Assembly (NCBI GenBank): GCA_002104985.1 | Contig: MCGO01000093.1 | Span: 1-64,000, forward strand | Source: Rhizoclosmatium globosum | Lineage: Eukaryota; Chytridiomycota; Chytridiomycetes; Chytridiales; Chytriomycetaceae | Direction: 5' to 3' | DNA length: 64,000 nucleotides | Shown here: piece by piece, positions 11,526 to 22,512 of the stretch | Position numbering within the stretch: the first letter of the stretch is position 1 | Layout: the number at the start of each line of letters is the position of its first letter | Made by a program: the position numbers and the translations under genes | Notes under the pieces: generated by a model | Seen by the model: only the letters and a program-made list of their open reading frames with translations | Told to the model about the DNA's origin: nothing | The model's database searches: none

Positions 11526-12765
11526 ATGATATTCTTTATTGTTTTGAGTTTGTTTTGTGAATGGTACTTATTGTGTTTTCAATCAGCTGTCAAACCGGCG
11601 ATGTTTGCAACAGCCCATATCCACTTTGCAGATAGCCAATGCGCCACACCATTACGTATCGACTACGCGTTCCCAAACTCAACAACATGTACACCTACCC
11701 AGGAAGCTATATGCTTGGCAGATGACTTCGGAACGTCATCTCAACACTGGTCCTGCGTGGCAGACTTGAGAAACTTTGGGACCTCCTATTTTCCAAACAA
11801 GATAATTCATGAAAGCATTGACGATGACTGCAAAGGCGCCTCAGTCTCAGCCTTTCAAGCTCCCATCGAAACTTGTATTCCGTCAACACCAGCACCTCCC
11901 TACACTTTTGCAAAACTCTTCATTGATCCTACAAATGGCGCTACACTCATAAGTACATACTCGGACGCGTTATGCACATCTCGAGTGAACGCTTCATCTC
12001 CAATTTCAAAGGAATGCACCAAAACCCAACTCCTAAACTACAACGGATCCCTCGCTCTCACCACCTACACAACATCCGATTGTACAACCCGATCAAACTC
12101 GTCCACGACACCTCAATCCCTCAACTCTGCACCTCAAACCCAACATGCACCAAAGGCACTGGCCAAGAATACACCACAACATCATGCACGAATTCCACAA
12201 CCCTAGACGAAACAGCACTCAAACTCTTCTCAACCACGCCATACTTCAAATTCCAAACATTCCCCACAACTTCAGGATGCACAGGTCCCGCAGAATCAAC
12301 ACAATACGTGCGCCTTGGAACGTGTTTTGAATCGTCGCCTATGGATTGGGTACACGCCATAAACACATCTTTGTCTATTGACGGCGGTATATCGTGTTTC
12401 GGTATTATGCGGGGTTTAAATGCACGGGGTGGTATGAACAGACTTTGTTTCCGAATGAGGGAGGTGTGTGACAGATGCACGCGTGTTTTACAATACGACG
12501 TTGTTGGAGAGTGACGCGAAAGGGTTGGATATGCGTGTTGTTAGTTGTGCGGTTGTTGGTGTTTCTGTTGCAGTTTGATTTCGTGTGGGATTTATTGGTG
12601 GTGTTGTCGTAAGACGATGCAGGGGAAGACGAGGATCTCCGGATGAGGTGGAATCGGGTCAACTATGACTCTTTGTTGCCTTTACAGATGATTCCTCTGG
12701 AATCTATTGATATTACCGATTATGTGCAATCAAGTGTTAGTGTGGCTCCGGCGGCTGAAACTTAA
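11526..12765 (+). CDS. Cys-rich single-pass membrane protein without SAM domain, copy 6 (several frameshifts)
   Basis: Sixth array member. The repeats HFADSQCATPLRIDY, YSDALCTSR and YTTSDCTTR identify it. Unlike copies 2-5, the in-frame upstream ATG (about 11529) adds a hydrophobic leader (MIFFIVLSLF...WYLLCF) that could be a signal peptide; the family-type start is the ATG at 11601. After 12090 the coding frame changes to QLCTSNPTCTKG...YFKFQTF and again near 12400. The membrane segment (AVVGVSVAV ... VGFIGGVVV) and tail (MIPLESIDITDYV...APAAET) lie in yet other frames before a stop at 12763. With at least four shifts it is the most damaged copy and may be a pseudogene. Confidence 0.5.
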
Positions 12766-13221
12766 ATTGGAGTTGTAATCGTAGAAAATGAAAAGGGAAT
12801 CAGAAATTAAAGGTATAGAGTTCACTAAATTGGAGTTAAACTTTTTGTTCAAGTTCAAGTGCACTACTATCTTTGGCCGCTGACAAATCGTTTGGAATAA
12901 AATGAGCGTTCATCCCGCCTAATTTGAATGCTTTGATAGTTGTATTTTGCTTAGCAATTTGAAAGGATCAGCATCAAGACACCTCCAAGTGATTCGATAT
13001 ATCACTTGTCCAATTCGCAATCAGAAATCTCAAAGAAACGAACTCTTCGTCTCGTGGTTGGACATCAAACTCTTCCACAAACAACACACAATATATTCAT
13101 AAGATCCCTGCGAACCTTGTTGCAATCAGCATTAATCCCACCAAGTCCCACTTCTGGTCCCGCTTCAAACTTTTGAATACAAACTTGTCCCCCTCAAACC
13201 ATCAACCAAACACAACAAGAA
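12766..13221. other. intergenic, no feature seen
   Basis: About 450 bases between receptor-like copy 6 and the next reading frame. I see A/T-rich sequence and pyrimidine tracts close to the 13222 ATG that could be a promoter, but no RNA gene, repeat or conserved frame. Confidence 0.4.
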
Positions 13222-13622
13222 ATGGTCTCTAAAACACATGAGCAGCCTATCATTGATGCTTCCGAGCTAACCAGCAACCCACTTTCGCAAGCGTTGGGTG
13301 CCAAATCAAGTTGGTATGCACCAGCACCTTATCGTGGAACATTCAAGAACGAAGACTACGGAACAATTACAATAACCGAACGAGAAGGCAAGCTATGGTT
13401 TAACCTCCAATCAAGCGAGTCGACCCTGATCTTACAGGACTGTTACTTCCATGGAGTCGAAACGTGATGGCAGTGTGTGAGATACCCGCCTTGGATACCG
13501 GGAATACGACGAACCTGTCATGAAGTTCGGTTTGTTCCTGATGACGAGGCGGAGAAGGTGACTGGCTTCTGGGTGAATTGGATGAGGAGAGCGAGCCAGT
13601 ACTGTTTGAAAAGTTGGAGTAA
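13222..13622 (+). pseudogene. orphan C-terminal domain of a beta-lactamase-related serine hydrolase
   Basis: The reading frame gives YRGTFKNEDYGTITITE and LWFNLQ, then, after a frame change near 13467, VRFVPDDE, GFWVN and, after another, EESEPVLFEKLE before a stop. The pattern (Y-x-G-x-F-x-x-x-x-Y-G, then a beta-rich stretch and an F-x-x-D segment) resembles the lipocalin-like tail that follows the catalytic domain in fungal beta-lactamase/esterase-type hydrolases. No catalytic domain (S-x-x-K or Y-x-N) is found upstream, and only about 30 codons precede the domain. With two shifts in 130 codons I read it as a truncated remnant. Family assignment is moderate. Confidence 0.4.
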
Positions 13623-13689
13623 ACGATCAGGAATCCTGGCTTATTGATTTATTTTTTTAGATTGTTCATGTGTAATAAATTGCTGTATA

Positions 13690-14650
13690 ATGTTATTGGG
13701 AGTGGACTTGTTAAGCCAAGGGAATGAAATGAAGGTGGATTCCAATTTCAAAGGCGTAGTCATCCAGTGCACCCTTCCAAGAAAAAGAATCCTCAAACCT
13801 GCAACAACAACAGATTTCAGATGTCAACAGTCGGTGTGGAAATCCTGGTCCAACGCCAATTCCAACTGCGGACCCACGTGCGTTCTCTGGAGCGACTGTA
13901 CCGCCAACACGACGTGTTTCACCGGTCTTGACAGCGGCGCGTGTTCGAGTTTGGCTGCTTCGGTGGTTGCCGTGACTACATCGACCGCCACGGCCACGGC
14001 CAAGGCAACCCGAACGCGTGGTGGCCCAAGGACGTTGCGTTTCCGCCGCCGGGCTTTCCAAATGGATTCAATTATCCGCCGGGATTTGCGCCTGGTTCGC
14101 CTGCGCCTCAGGGCTGTGAGTGTGTTTGGTTTCTTGATTTCGCTGTGCTGACTCGCACCTTACTAAATAGGGGCGCCGGGATACCCGTGGCCACCGCCTC
14201 CGCCAAACTATCCTTGGAACGACGTGGCTGGAAAGAACGCGACGACTGCTTCGGCGTCCGGAACTCAGGCGGGAAAGCGTGGAACGGCTGGGGAGAATCA
14301 CAACTTTCAGAATTCAGACTCCGGAACCACCACTGCCTTGCCATCGCTATTGGAATCTCGTGTCTCGCTCTCTTTGTTGTTGCGACAATCATTTGGTTCG
14401 CCGCAAGAACCAGTGGCTCAGGAATCGAAATTGAACTTGGAGCGAGGAATCATAGAGGCTGCGTATCCATCCATCATGACAAGGGAGCTTATGAAGAGCG
14501 AACAGGAGGCGGGCAAGTGGATCTGCTAAGGTGGGAGAGTTGCCGACATCAGAATTCATCATTGCTGCTTTGTTGGCTGTCAAGCATGGAAATTCTCCGA
14601 CCATTGAAAGCAACGGAGTGAGAACTCGAACAACAACTGGGTCGGAGTAA
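13690..14650 (+). CDS. Pro-rich single-pass membrane protein, unrecognised
   Basis: The readable order is: a Cys-containing segment (WKSWSNANSNCGPTCVLW, SDCTANTTC), a Ser/Thr/Ala stalk, a Pro/Gly/aromatic segment (PPPGFPNGFNYPPGFAPG and, beyond an intron at about 14117-14170, PGYPWPPPPPNYPW), one membrane helix (AIAIGISCLALFVVATIIWF) and a roughly 75-residue tail ending TRTTTGSE at 14650. The intron has GTGAGT and TACTAAATAG, a near-canonical branch and acceptor. At least three frame changes are needed (about 13975, 14330, 14400). Start not settled: ATG at 13690 or 13729. It looks like a small surface protein, similar in plan to the neighbouring array but without its repeats. No function proposed. 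Confidence 0.4.
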
Positions 14651-14828
14651 AGTATTTATGAGTATGTTAATAGTTGGACGAGGATAGTTGGACGAGGACA
14701 CTTTCAGTTATGTTTTATACTTGCATTTGCTTTCAGTATCATTATTAGTTGTTATTCTATATCTATACATTTGTTTCATATTTTGAGTTGAGATGTGTCT
14801 GTGCTTGACTTTGGCGAAACCCTTTTTT

Positions 14829-16091
14829 GAAATCAGGCAGAATGACGACCGCCATCCGCAACCGCCGCCACGCACACGCACCACCACCGCACAGCAGCAA
14901 CAACAACAAGCCGAAGCAAAGGCGTCTGTGCAACCTCGGCCGCGGGCTGCGACGCAAGGTTTTCCGTCGTTTAAGGCGGCTCGAGTCGCCCCCATCCCGT
15001 TCCTGCGCCGCCACTTCCTGCGACTCTGTGGAAGGTTTTGAGTGACGGACTTGTGTCATTGTCACTGTCGGTGCTGGCAGAGGCTGACGATGACGCGCCA
15101 GACTTTGTCTTTGAAACTTCGGATGCTGGCGACGAATTCCGGTGTCCAAACTCAAAGAAAGAACTGGCTTACCTAAGACTGAGGTTGGGTATTATCTCTC
15201 TGTTCCGGTTCTGGGAGTATTTGGTGTCCTGGCTGAATCAACAGTGCACGCCACCCTGCTTCTTGCCACCTTAGTCAACACTGCAATCCTAGTCGTTACT
15301 GTCCTGAGAGACCGCTTCATACGACTTTCCATCAGCACAATCCGTCTTGATCCACAACCAGCTGAAACCTAGGGCAGATCAGCATCTCCTCTCCCCTCTC
15401 CCCAAGCCCCAACACCTTCTGTATCAACTCCAACACACTCGTTACCCAATCCAACGTATCGATCCTTCTTCTTTCATCCAACAATGCAGACACAATCTCT
15501 CAACTATGCTCCCGCCTTATCTCAACCTGCAAAGCACTCTCCCTCACCAGCCGAATAGACTACGTCCTCGTAGACGCTGCATCTCTAGACGACACAGTCA
15601 TCATCGCTCAAAGAGTATTTGAATCCAACAAGCAAACACTGACAGTCTTCGTGACTCACGAGGAACGAAATGGGAATCAAAACTGATGCAAGGAATTCGA
15701 TCTTCTTCTTCCGACTTTGCACTCGTCATCAACGCAGATATTGGGAGATACGATGAAGACGTTCTTGGAAAGGTTGCGAAGTGGGTTCTCAGTCTTTGAT
15801 TGTCGCGTCTGGGAAAACTCTTGCTCTAACCACGTTTCGTTCTTCCCGTCGCTTGGATCTGAAGATTCGTTGAGTTTTGTGAATCAGGCGGCGAAAGCTG
15901 TAAAGTTCCCGTTGCAGCTGATCACCTCAACATTTGTTTGGTCGAACATTGGATTTCATCAAGATTGCGCAGGTGACGGATTTGAATCGACAAGATATTA
16001 AGCAGACGGATAAGTCGAGTGTGAAGGATGGTTGGTGGACTGTTGCCAGGAGTGTTGAGGATGCCGGGTGTTGCTGGGTTCCATACACATG
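14829..16091 (+). other. unresolved locus, probably a damaged protein-coding gene
   Basis: Coding-like stretches on the plus strand fall in all three frames: a Gln/Arg-rich start, an acidic segment (AEADDDAPDFVFET), two possible membrane segments (GYYLSVPVLGVFGVLAEST and LLLATLVNTAILVVTVL), a Pro/Ser-rich linker, and a hydrophilic domain with IDYVLVDAASLDDTVIIAQR, SSDFALVINADIGRYDEDVL and SLIVASGKTLALTTF, ending near DGWWTVARSVEDAG. I do not recognise the family. A multi-exon gene with several missing bases is the simplest reading; a pseudogene is equally possible. No minus-strand alternative looks better. Confidence 0.3.
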
Positions 16092-16109
16092 ACTTTTTCT
16101 ATTTCTCAT

Positions 16110-16453
16110 GCAGTTCTCTTCTTATTTCTTTTTATCGTTTGTTATGCATACCCTGAATACATTGAGTTTTAGCATCCAGTCCTTGGTTCTACTTTGTTAG
16201 AGTTCGGTTTTTTAAGTGCTGCCCAAGAACAAACCGTCGCGGACTCTCGGAACATTAAACGCTTCGTCGTACTCGTGGAGGAACGCTGTATGGACAAGCC
16301 CTATCCATCACAAGGTCAACACCTCAAATTAAAACCCAGGACCACTTTCCATCTTACATAACAATCAAACTTCAAGTTCGACGACATAAAAACTTAAAGA
16401 GCAGTGGGAGACAGTTCGGAACAGCTTGAAACAAACCTTCATCCAAAAAACAA
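16110..16453. other. intergenic, presumed promoter region of chitin deacetylase 1
   Basis: About 340 bases. The last 130 bases are A-rich with short pyrimidine runs leading to the 16454 ATG. No repeat or RNA gene seen. Confidence 0.3.
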
Positions 16454-17631
16454 ATGTCGAAGTAAGCCCACCCCCTTTCCACTCTTACCGCAACACATCC
16501 TCACACAACCTCCATCCAGCAACTTTGATTGGGCCCCCAAACCATGGACCAAAGCTCCTGCAACACCTGTATGGACTCAGTATTTCAAACAAGCAAATCC
16601 GACTCCAGTGTTTCAGAAGGACGACCTGCGTGCATGCACTGCACCAGGTAAGATATGGGGAGCTACCTTTGACGACGGACCTTCTCCAGCTACACACGGA
16701 CTCTTGGATTGTGAGTGCACATTTCCTTTTCCTTGTGTGTGATGGGACATTGGGTCGAACTTTGGTGTGCTGATGGATTTCCGACAACCCTTAGACTTCC
16801 GAACCATCAATATGCACACAACGTTCTATACAGTCGGGTCTGTTGCTATCAAATACCCTGAAGTTTTATTGCAGACATATCAAGCCGGTCATGAGATTGG
16901 GTGAGTTGGGGAAACGGATCCATTTGGCTTGCTCCCGTTTCTAATCAATGTCGGCTCTCAGTGTCCACACTTGGTCGCACCCGCTCTTGACAAAACTATC
17001 TGACGACGAAATTGTGGCGGAGCTGATTTACTCTGCAAAAACAATCTACCAGCTAACAGGCCAAGCCCCCAAATACATCCGTCCACCTTTCGGAGGAAGT
17101 GACGACCGTGTACGACGAATTGCGAATTCTATGGGCTTAACAGTCGTTGGGTTTGTTGATACCGAAGATTGGAAGCACTGGGACTCAAAAGCGAAGATGC
17201 AGCCTGTCGTAACAGGACATTTCAAAGAGTGGATCAAGAACGGAGTTACAGGGTTAATCACGCTTCAACATGATGTATGGGCTGCGGAAGTCGAAGTCGG
17301 AAAGGAGGCGATGGATTTGTTGGTGAAGGCTGGGTACACTGTGAAGCCTGTCTATGAGTGTTTGGGGGACAGTTCGTGGTATGGAAATAAGGTACTTGAA
17401 GGATTTTTCAAGTCCGGGCAGTTTGAAGAGAAGTGGAATGTTGTTGCGCCGTATGTTGAGAAGGTTGCGACTGTGACGCCGAATAATGGGACAAGTGGTA
17501 ACTTGAACATGAAGCCTGTCCCTGCCAAGGTTGTTGTCAGTGCCCCAGTGGAAACTACTGTACGTTCAGGTGCTCTATTGATCTCATTGCCAAGCTTGTT
17601 TGCTGTTGTTGTTGGATATCTCATACTCTAG
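16454..17631 (+). CDS. chitin deacetylase (polysaccharide deacetylase, CE4), copy 1
   Basis: Removes acetyl groups from chitin at the cell surface to give chitosan. NodB-domain motifs are clear: TFDDGP with the catalytic base and metal-binding Asp, then HTWSHP with the two metal-binding His, RPPFGGSDDRVR, DTEDW and LQHDVW with the late catalytic His. The C-terminus is Ser/Thr-rich and ends in a hydrophobic stretch (GALLISLPSLFAVVVGYLIL), typical of a GPI-anchor signal. Introns: one after only eight coding bases (ATGTCGAA|GTAAGC to CCATCCAG), one after the TFDDGP block (from 16710) and one after GHEIG (from about 16901). The short first exon gives no signal peptide, odd for a secreted enzyme, so a further upstream exon may be missing. 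Confidence 0.85.
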
Positions 17632-17835
17632 ACCTGATTCATTGGTCAATTTGCTTTACATCTATAATAAAACGAGAGGAACTTGAACATTGCCATCATA
17701 TCTCAATCAGGCGGCGTGAAAATGCGAAGACTGACATCAAAAATGTTACGTAATAATGATCTCAAGTTCAACTGTTGGCACGCGTTGGAGATTTGGTGAA
17801 GTTGGGAGACACGAACAACAAAACCAAAAAAAACC

Positions 17836-18961
17836 ATGTCGTGAGTCCACATTCCACGCTGCCTGATTCTTGTAACTCACCTACGCTAGGCTTGACTGGG
17901 CTCCTAAACCATGGGTGAAAGCTCCTCCAACACCAGTATGGACGCAATACTTCAAACAAGCAAACCCAAATGCCACAGTTCAAAGAGATGATCTCAGGGC
18001 ATGCACTATTGGTGGCAAAATCTGGGGTGCTACTTTCGATGACGGACCCTCAACGGTTGAGCCTGCCTTGACAGACTGTGGGTTTTGCTTGTTTGCGCAT
18101 AACAAGGTTGCTGACAAGCTAAACCAACTAACAGACTTCAGACAAATCAACATGCTTACCACATTCTATACCATTGGCTCCGTAGTGATACAGTACCCCA
18201 ACATTACCCTTGATACCTTCAGAAAAGGACATGAAATTGGGTGCGTGCCCTTCACCATCTCCAAAATTGCACCACCTCGTTGTTACGTGCTTGTGAAATC
18301 TAAATCATGTATTCATCACAGATTGCACACTTGGAGTCATTCCCTTCTAACCAAGCTTACGGATGACGAGATCGTGGCAGAACTTGTGTATTCTGCAAAA
18401 GCTGTATACCAAACCATTGGCCAAGTTCCCAAGTATCTGCGGCCACCATATGGAGGAAGTGATGAACGTGTTCGGCGGCTCGCGAATTCCATGGGCTTAA
18501 CTGTTGTCGGTTTTGTTGACACTGAGGATTGGAAGTATTGGAACTCCAAGACACAAATGCAACCCGTTGTGACAGGACATTTTAAAGATTGGATCAAAAA
18601 CGGAACTGCGGGATTGATTACGCTTCAACATGACGTATGGCAAAGTGAGGTTGACGTTGGTAAAGAGGCTATGGATCTGCTAGTCAAAGCCGGATATTCC
18701 ATTAAACCTGTCTATGAATGCCTTGGAGACACTTCACCGTATGGGAATGAAATCTTGGAAGGGTTTTTCCTGTCGGGTCAGTTTGAGAACAAGAATGCTG
18801 TCGTACCTCCGTTGGCAGGGAACTTTGTTTCAAGCAACTTCACTGGGAGAATTGCACCTGTCAAGCAATTTGTTTCCGTTGCGCCAGTGACGACTACGAG
18901 CAGTGTAGAACCATATGGCTTCGGATTAGTCTTCTCTATTCTTGCAATGATGCTAGTGTAA
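17836..18961 (+). CDS. chitin deacetylase (polysaccharide deacetylase, CE4), copy 2
   Basis: Tandem duplicate of the previous gene with the same layout: WAPKPWVKAPPTPVWTQYFK, TFDDGP, HTWSHS, RPPYGGSDERVR, DTEDW, LQHDVW, a Cys in VYECLGD and a hydrophobic GPI-type tail (FGLVFSILAMMLV). The HTWSH block ends in Ser rather than Pro. Introns sit at the same positions: after ATGTC, after the TFDDGP block (about 18077-18136) and after GHEIG (about 18241-18322). As in copy 1 the first exon is tiny and no signal peptide is seen. Coding frames need no correction. The role is inferred from the family: chitosan formation in the cell wall. Confidence 0.85.
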
Positions 18962-19029
18962 ATAACGATACGGCATAATACAAATGTTTATTAGAAGCAA
19001 TTGGAAAATATAGAAGATTTTGTGTATGG

Positions 19030-20443
19030 CTACGCGTTTTGTTGATACGCAGATGCTGGAGAGTCTCCCGACCAAACAGAATAAGGAAGGGGAACTTTTC
19101 CGATCGATCCACCTGAATCAGTTCGTACTGGACTTGGTAACGCTCTAGTTTCTCGACGGTCCAAACCCCGTTGCTCCCTTTCCTTTGCCCTAGCCTGTTT
19201 CCACTGAGAATATTGGGCTAACGCATCATTTACGGACACGTTTACTTCCATCAAAGTATTTAACTGATCTTCGTCTTCAATTGTATCAATCAATTTCACA
19301 ATATCCTGCTGCGATACAAGGCATTGTTGGTAGCATTCCTGAAGCAGCATCAGAATCTAAAATTAAATAACATCGAAACAATATGTACCTCCATAAGATC
19401 TTTTTCGGGTTTCGCGACCGAGAGAAGTTCTGCCAATAAGGACGTGCAGTTGAGTGTTGATGCAATTAATCCATCCATTTTTTGCTGATGCGCTGGAGCT
19501 TCGTTCACCGCGACTGCTGAATTCGCAGCCGATCCAGCAACAATAGGAGTATGGCCTACGGGCGTACTGCGATCAATGTCCAAGAATGTTTGGGTTGTTT
19601 GCTTGGATGAGTCTGCCGATAACGCCCCCGATGCTGGCTTGCCCAAGTGATACGCCATTGAGTTCAAGAACTGATCTTTTCTGAGCTTGAGTCCCCTGAA
19701 TGGACCGGTTGTATTGATCTTTTCGTACGTTCCAGGTTCGAGCTGATAGGAAAACATCAGTTTCCTGCAACAAATTCCAGTAGTACTTTTACCTGATTCC
19801 AAATCTCTTGAGGGAATTTATGCCCCTGTCGAACGAGAGTTTCAAATAGCTCTTGTAAAGCCTTGGCTAATTTGAAAAGTAAGGAACTCAAGCAGTTTAA
19901 ACGAAGCTTACGCTCTTCCACTTGGATCGCCCACTTCCCAATCAAGTTGATGCATATTTGTTTGTTTTCCTTCTGTTTGAGTGTACCGTTCATGTTGGCA
20001 TCGATGAAGTGCAGCAGTGCGCCAATATTCTGAGCTTGCGAGAGAGTATTGATGAAGGGCTGCCCGCACTGGCCAAAGAGAAAGTCCGTGAGCTCCAAGG
20101 TACATCGATTGACCACTAAATCGTGGGCGATCAGCGAGCGATTGGTGGAGTCATGAGCTTACGATAATTGCCAAAGTCAAGCTGCTGTCGAATCGCATCC
20201 AATGCCTCAATGCATCTATATTGTGATAACCAGTCTAAGACGCTGTTTTGGATGGTTGTTTACTGGCTCACCCAGCCTGCGGATTGGCTGTCGCATAGTG
20301 CGACGTTATGGCATCTGCAATCTCCACATACACAGAGTCTGACGACTCGATGCCATTCGTGGCTCGATCTTTGTAAGCCTTGCGGTCAGTTCAACGATGG
20401 CTGGGAAGTGGACTTACCAATGAGAAGACCAATCCGACTCATT
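19030..20443 (-). CDS. VHS and GAT domain protein (TOM1/LSB5-like endosomal adaptor)
   Basis: Multi-exon gene. Residues 1 to about 140 form a VHS domain: RATNGIESSDSVYVEIADAI, CIEALDAIRQQLDFGNY, then VNRCTLELTDFLFGQCGQPF and KQKENKQICINLIGKWA. After a linker (GTYEKINTTGPFRGLKLRK, Ser/Thr-rich) comes a GAT three-helix bundle: QKMDGLIASTLNCTSLLAELL, LLQECYQQCLVSQQDIVKLI and DQLNTLMEVNVSVNDALAQY. VHS-GAT proteins bind ubiquitinated cargo and clathrin or actin regulators at endosomes. Introns are short, including GTAAGT...CAAAG in the first VHS helix region. There is no GAE domain, so TOM1/LSB5-type fits better than GGA. It lies inside the chitin deacetylase cluster on the other strand. Confidence 0.75.
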
Positions 20444-20540
20444 TTGAAAGCAGAACTTCAAAGTGGAATTAAGCAGGATGTGAGAAAAGCATTGATAATC
20501 GATAATACTGAATAAGGAATCAAAATGGCACTGTATTGAA

Positions 20541-21776
20541 ATGCTTCTGGAATTGCGACTTTTTCTCATCGCTTCTATTGGGATCGTGTATTCATCCAAC
20601 GTTGATTTCTCATGGGCTCCATCCTCGTCGAATATCGTGTCAGTACCGAAATGGACTGCTTATTTCAAAGCGTTGCCGAATATTTCTGTTTCTGATTCCG
20701 ACGACATCAAATCTTGTACCAACAAGACAAAAACTGGTTGGGCTGCAACTTTTGACGATGGCCCATCCAATTTTACCAATATCGTTTTAGATTGTGAGTG
20801 CGATGAGTCTGGGTTCACTGGTGTGCTAATTATTGATGAGAGATTTGAAGTCACGGAGAATGAAGGCCACCTTTTGGGTGATGGGTTCTCGTATCATGGA
20901 ATATCCTGAAGTTCTTCTTGATGCATATCAAGCAGGCCATGAGATTGGGTTTGTGTGGGTGTAATTCAAGGTGTGGCATTTAATTCTATTGAAGGATCCA
21001 CACGTTCACCCATCCCCATTTGCCCTCACTTAATGACGATCAGATTATAGCAGAATTAATTCTGACTGCAAGAGCTATTTATGAAGTGATTGGAGAGTAT
21101 CCTCGATTCTTCCGGCCTCCATGTAAGTCTTCAGCCTTTCGAAGAATACAACCTAATACATTGTTTAAGTCGGGGATATTGATGACCGTGTTCGCAATCT
21201 TGCGAAGTCAATGGGCTTGACAGCGGTTTTGTGGGATGCAGACTCGCAAGATTGGGACAACGTTAATTCTACCACAATGTCAAAAATCCCTGGTATATTT
21301 AAAGCATGGATGGAAAAGGGAATGAACTACTCGATTTCCTTGGAACACGATTATTGGCAGTAAGCTTGATGAAATTGAGTGCTGTTATTCACAATCTTTG
21401 TAGAGACACTGCATCTATCGCGGTTGATTGTATGAACATTCTGATAGATTCTGGAATGATTATCATACCCCTGTCAGAATGTATAGGCGTCTCATCCGTC
21501 TACAACAACAATATCCTACAAACCTTCTTTGAATCTGAAATATTCACTGATAGACCTAAAACTCATCCAAGTACAAGAAACACAGCCTCGTCTCTCGTGT
21601 CATCAATTACAAGCTTTGCAACCAGTACTACAAGCAATCCAACAGCGACAGCTTCTGTCAACGTACAAGAACCTAAACTCAAGTCCTCAAGTGTTTTATC
21701 TCAGGCTTCTGTGATTGGAGTTTTAATTGCCACCATGTTTTTTCTGTTTGTATTTCCGATGAACACCATACTTTGA
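20541..21776 (+). CDS. chitin deacetylase (polysaccharide deacetylase, CE4), copy 3 with signal peptide
   Basis: Divergent third deacetylase. Unlike copies 1 and 2 it starts with a normal signal peptide (MLLELRLFLIASIGIVYS). NodB motifs: ATFDDGP; after an intron starting at 20793, YLKSRRMKATFWVMGSR and GHEIG; after the next, HTFTHP with both metal-binding His; RPPFGDIDDRVR across an intron (about 21122-21168); and LEHDYW with the catalytic His. The C-terminus is Ser/Thr-rich and ends in a hydrophobic GPI-type tail. All frames join cleanly through five or so introns of 44-55 bases. Expected to deacetylate chitin at the wall. Separated from copies 1 and 2 by the VHS-GAT gene. Confidence 0.85.
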
Positions 21777-21816
21777 CGATTCACGCAGCCTTCCAGTATT
21801 TATTTAATGATTTGAG

Positions 21817-22260
21817 TTAATTGTTATTGATTACCGTTGACATCATAAAATTAATGCCCAATCGTGAAAATAGTGAAGGAGTTAACGAATATTGAAAAGG
21901 GCAAAACGAGCATTCACAATCGTTGCAATATAGCTGAATAACCCATGTGTGCTTGATGGTAGACCCTGCACTTGAAGAGCAATTAACACATATCATTTGA
22001 TTTGGCGAGTCTATCCAGTCCGCAATCATCCAAATAATTTCAGTTGGAATCCAAACTTTCATTAAAGAATGTCGTAGAATTAATTGCAAAATCTGCTGGA
22101 CTGTCGTGGTGACATAAAAATGTCGTGTCATTTCAGTTTCCTTTGGAGTCGTACATCTGCGGATTGAGAACGGTGGAATCAAAGATTGAATGGTGTGCGT
22201 GTTTGTGTAAATATGCTTATAATCGAGGGTGGGTTTGGTTAGGTCTGGTGATTCTGGCAT
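21817..22260 (-). CDS. small F-box-like protein with Cys-rich tail, tentative
   Basis: One open frame on the minus strand. From the internal ATG at 22131 it reads MTRHFYVTTTVQQIL, then WIPTEIIWMIADWID, which resembles an F-box core (P-x-E-I-x-x-x-I). A Cys-rich stretch follows (CVNCSSSAG, CNDCECSFC) that could bind zinc. An upstream in-frame ATG at 22260 adds a polar leader. F-box proteins recruit substrates to SCF ubiquitin ligases, but the match is short and the protein small (about 105-148 residues). It could be a chance frame. It is tail-to-tail with chitin deacetylase 3. Confidence 0.35.
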   Translation of the reverse strand: MPESPDLTKPTLDYKHIYTNTHTIQSLIPPFSIRRCTTPKETEMTRHFYVTTTVQQILQLILRHSLMKVWIPTEIIWMIADWIDSPNQMICVNCSSSAGSTIKHTWVIQLYCNDCECSFCPFQYSLTPSLFSRLGINFMMSTVINNN

Positions 22261-22512
22261 CGCGTTTCTTGCAGGACTGGTTTCTTTTGAGTTTCTTTGC
22301 AAGTTTTTCTCAACTATTCAACGAATCATGTTTCCGTCTCAAGTTCATGTCCGTTCACCAGCTACGAATCAGAAGCCACAGTCAACGAATAGGGGAAGCC
22401 GTAAAGAAGCTGGTGAGTTGCAGGAGTATGTCACCCAGCCTTTCTAACCAATCGTCAGATATCGTCCCGTGAGACACTTTGCATCTCGTTTAATCGCTTA
22501 TCCCACACAATC

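Noticed and set aside
13222..13622. Complete small enzyme of the beta-lactamase family
   Set aside because: Only the C-terminal tail domain is present and two frame changes break it; no catalytic motifs are found.
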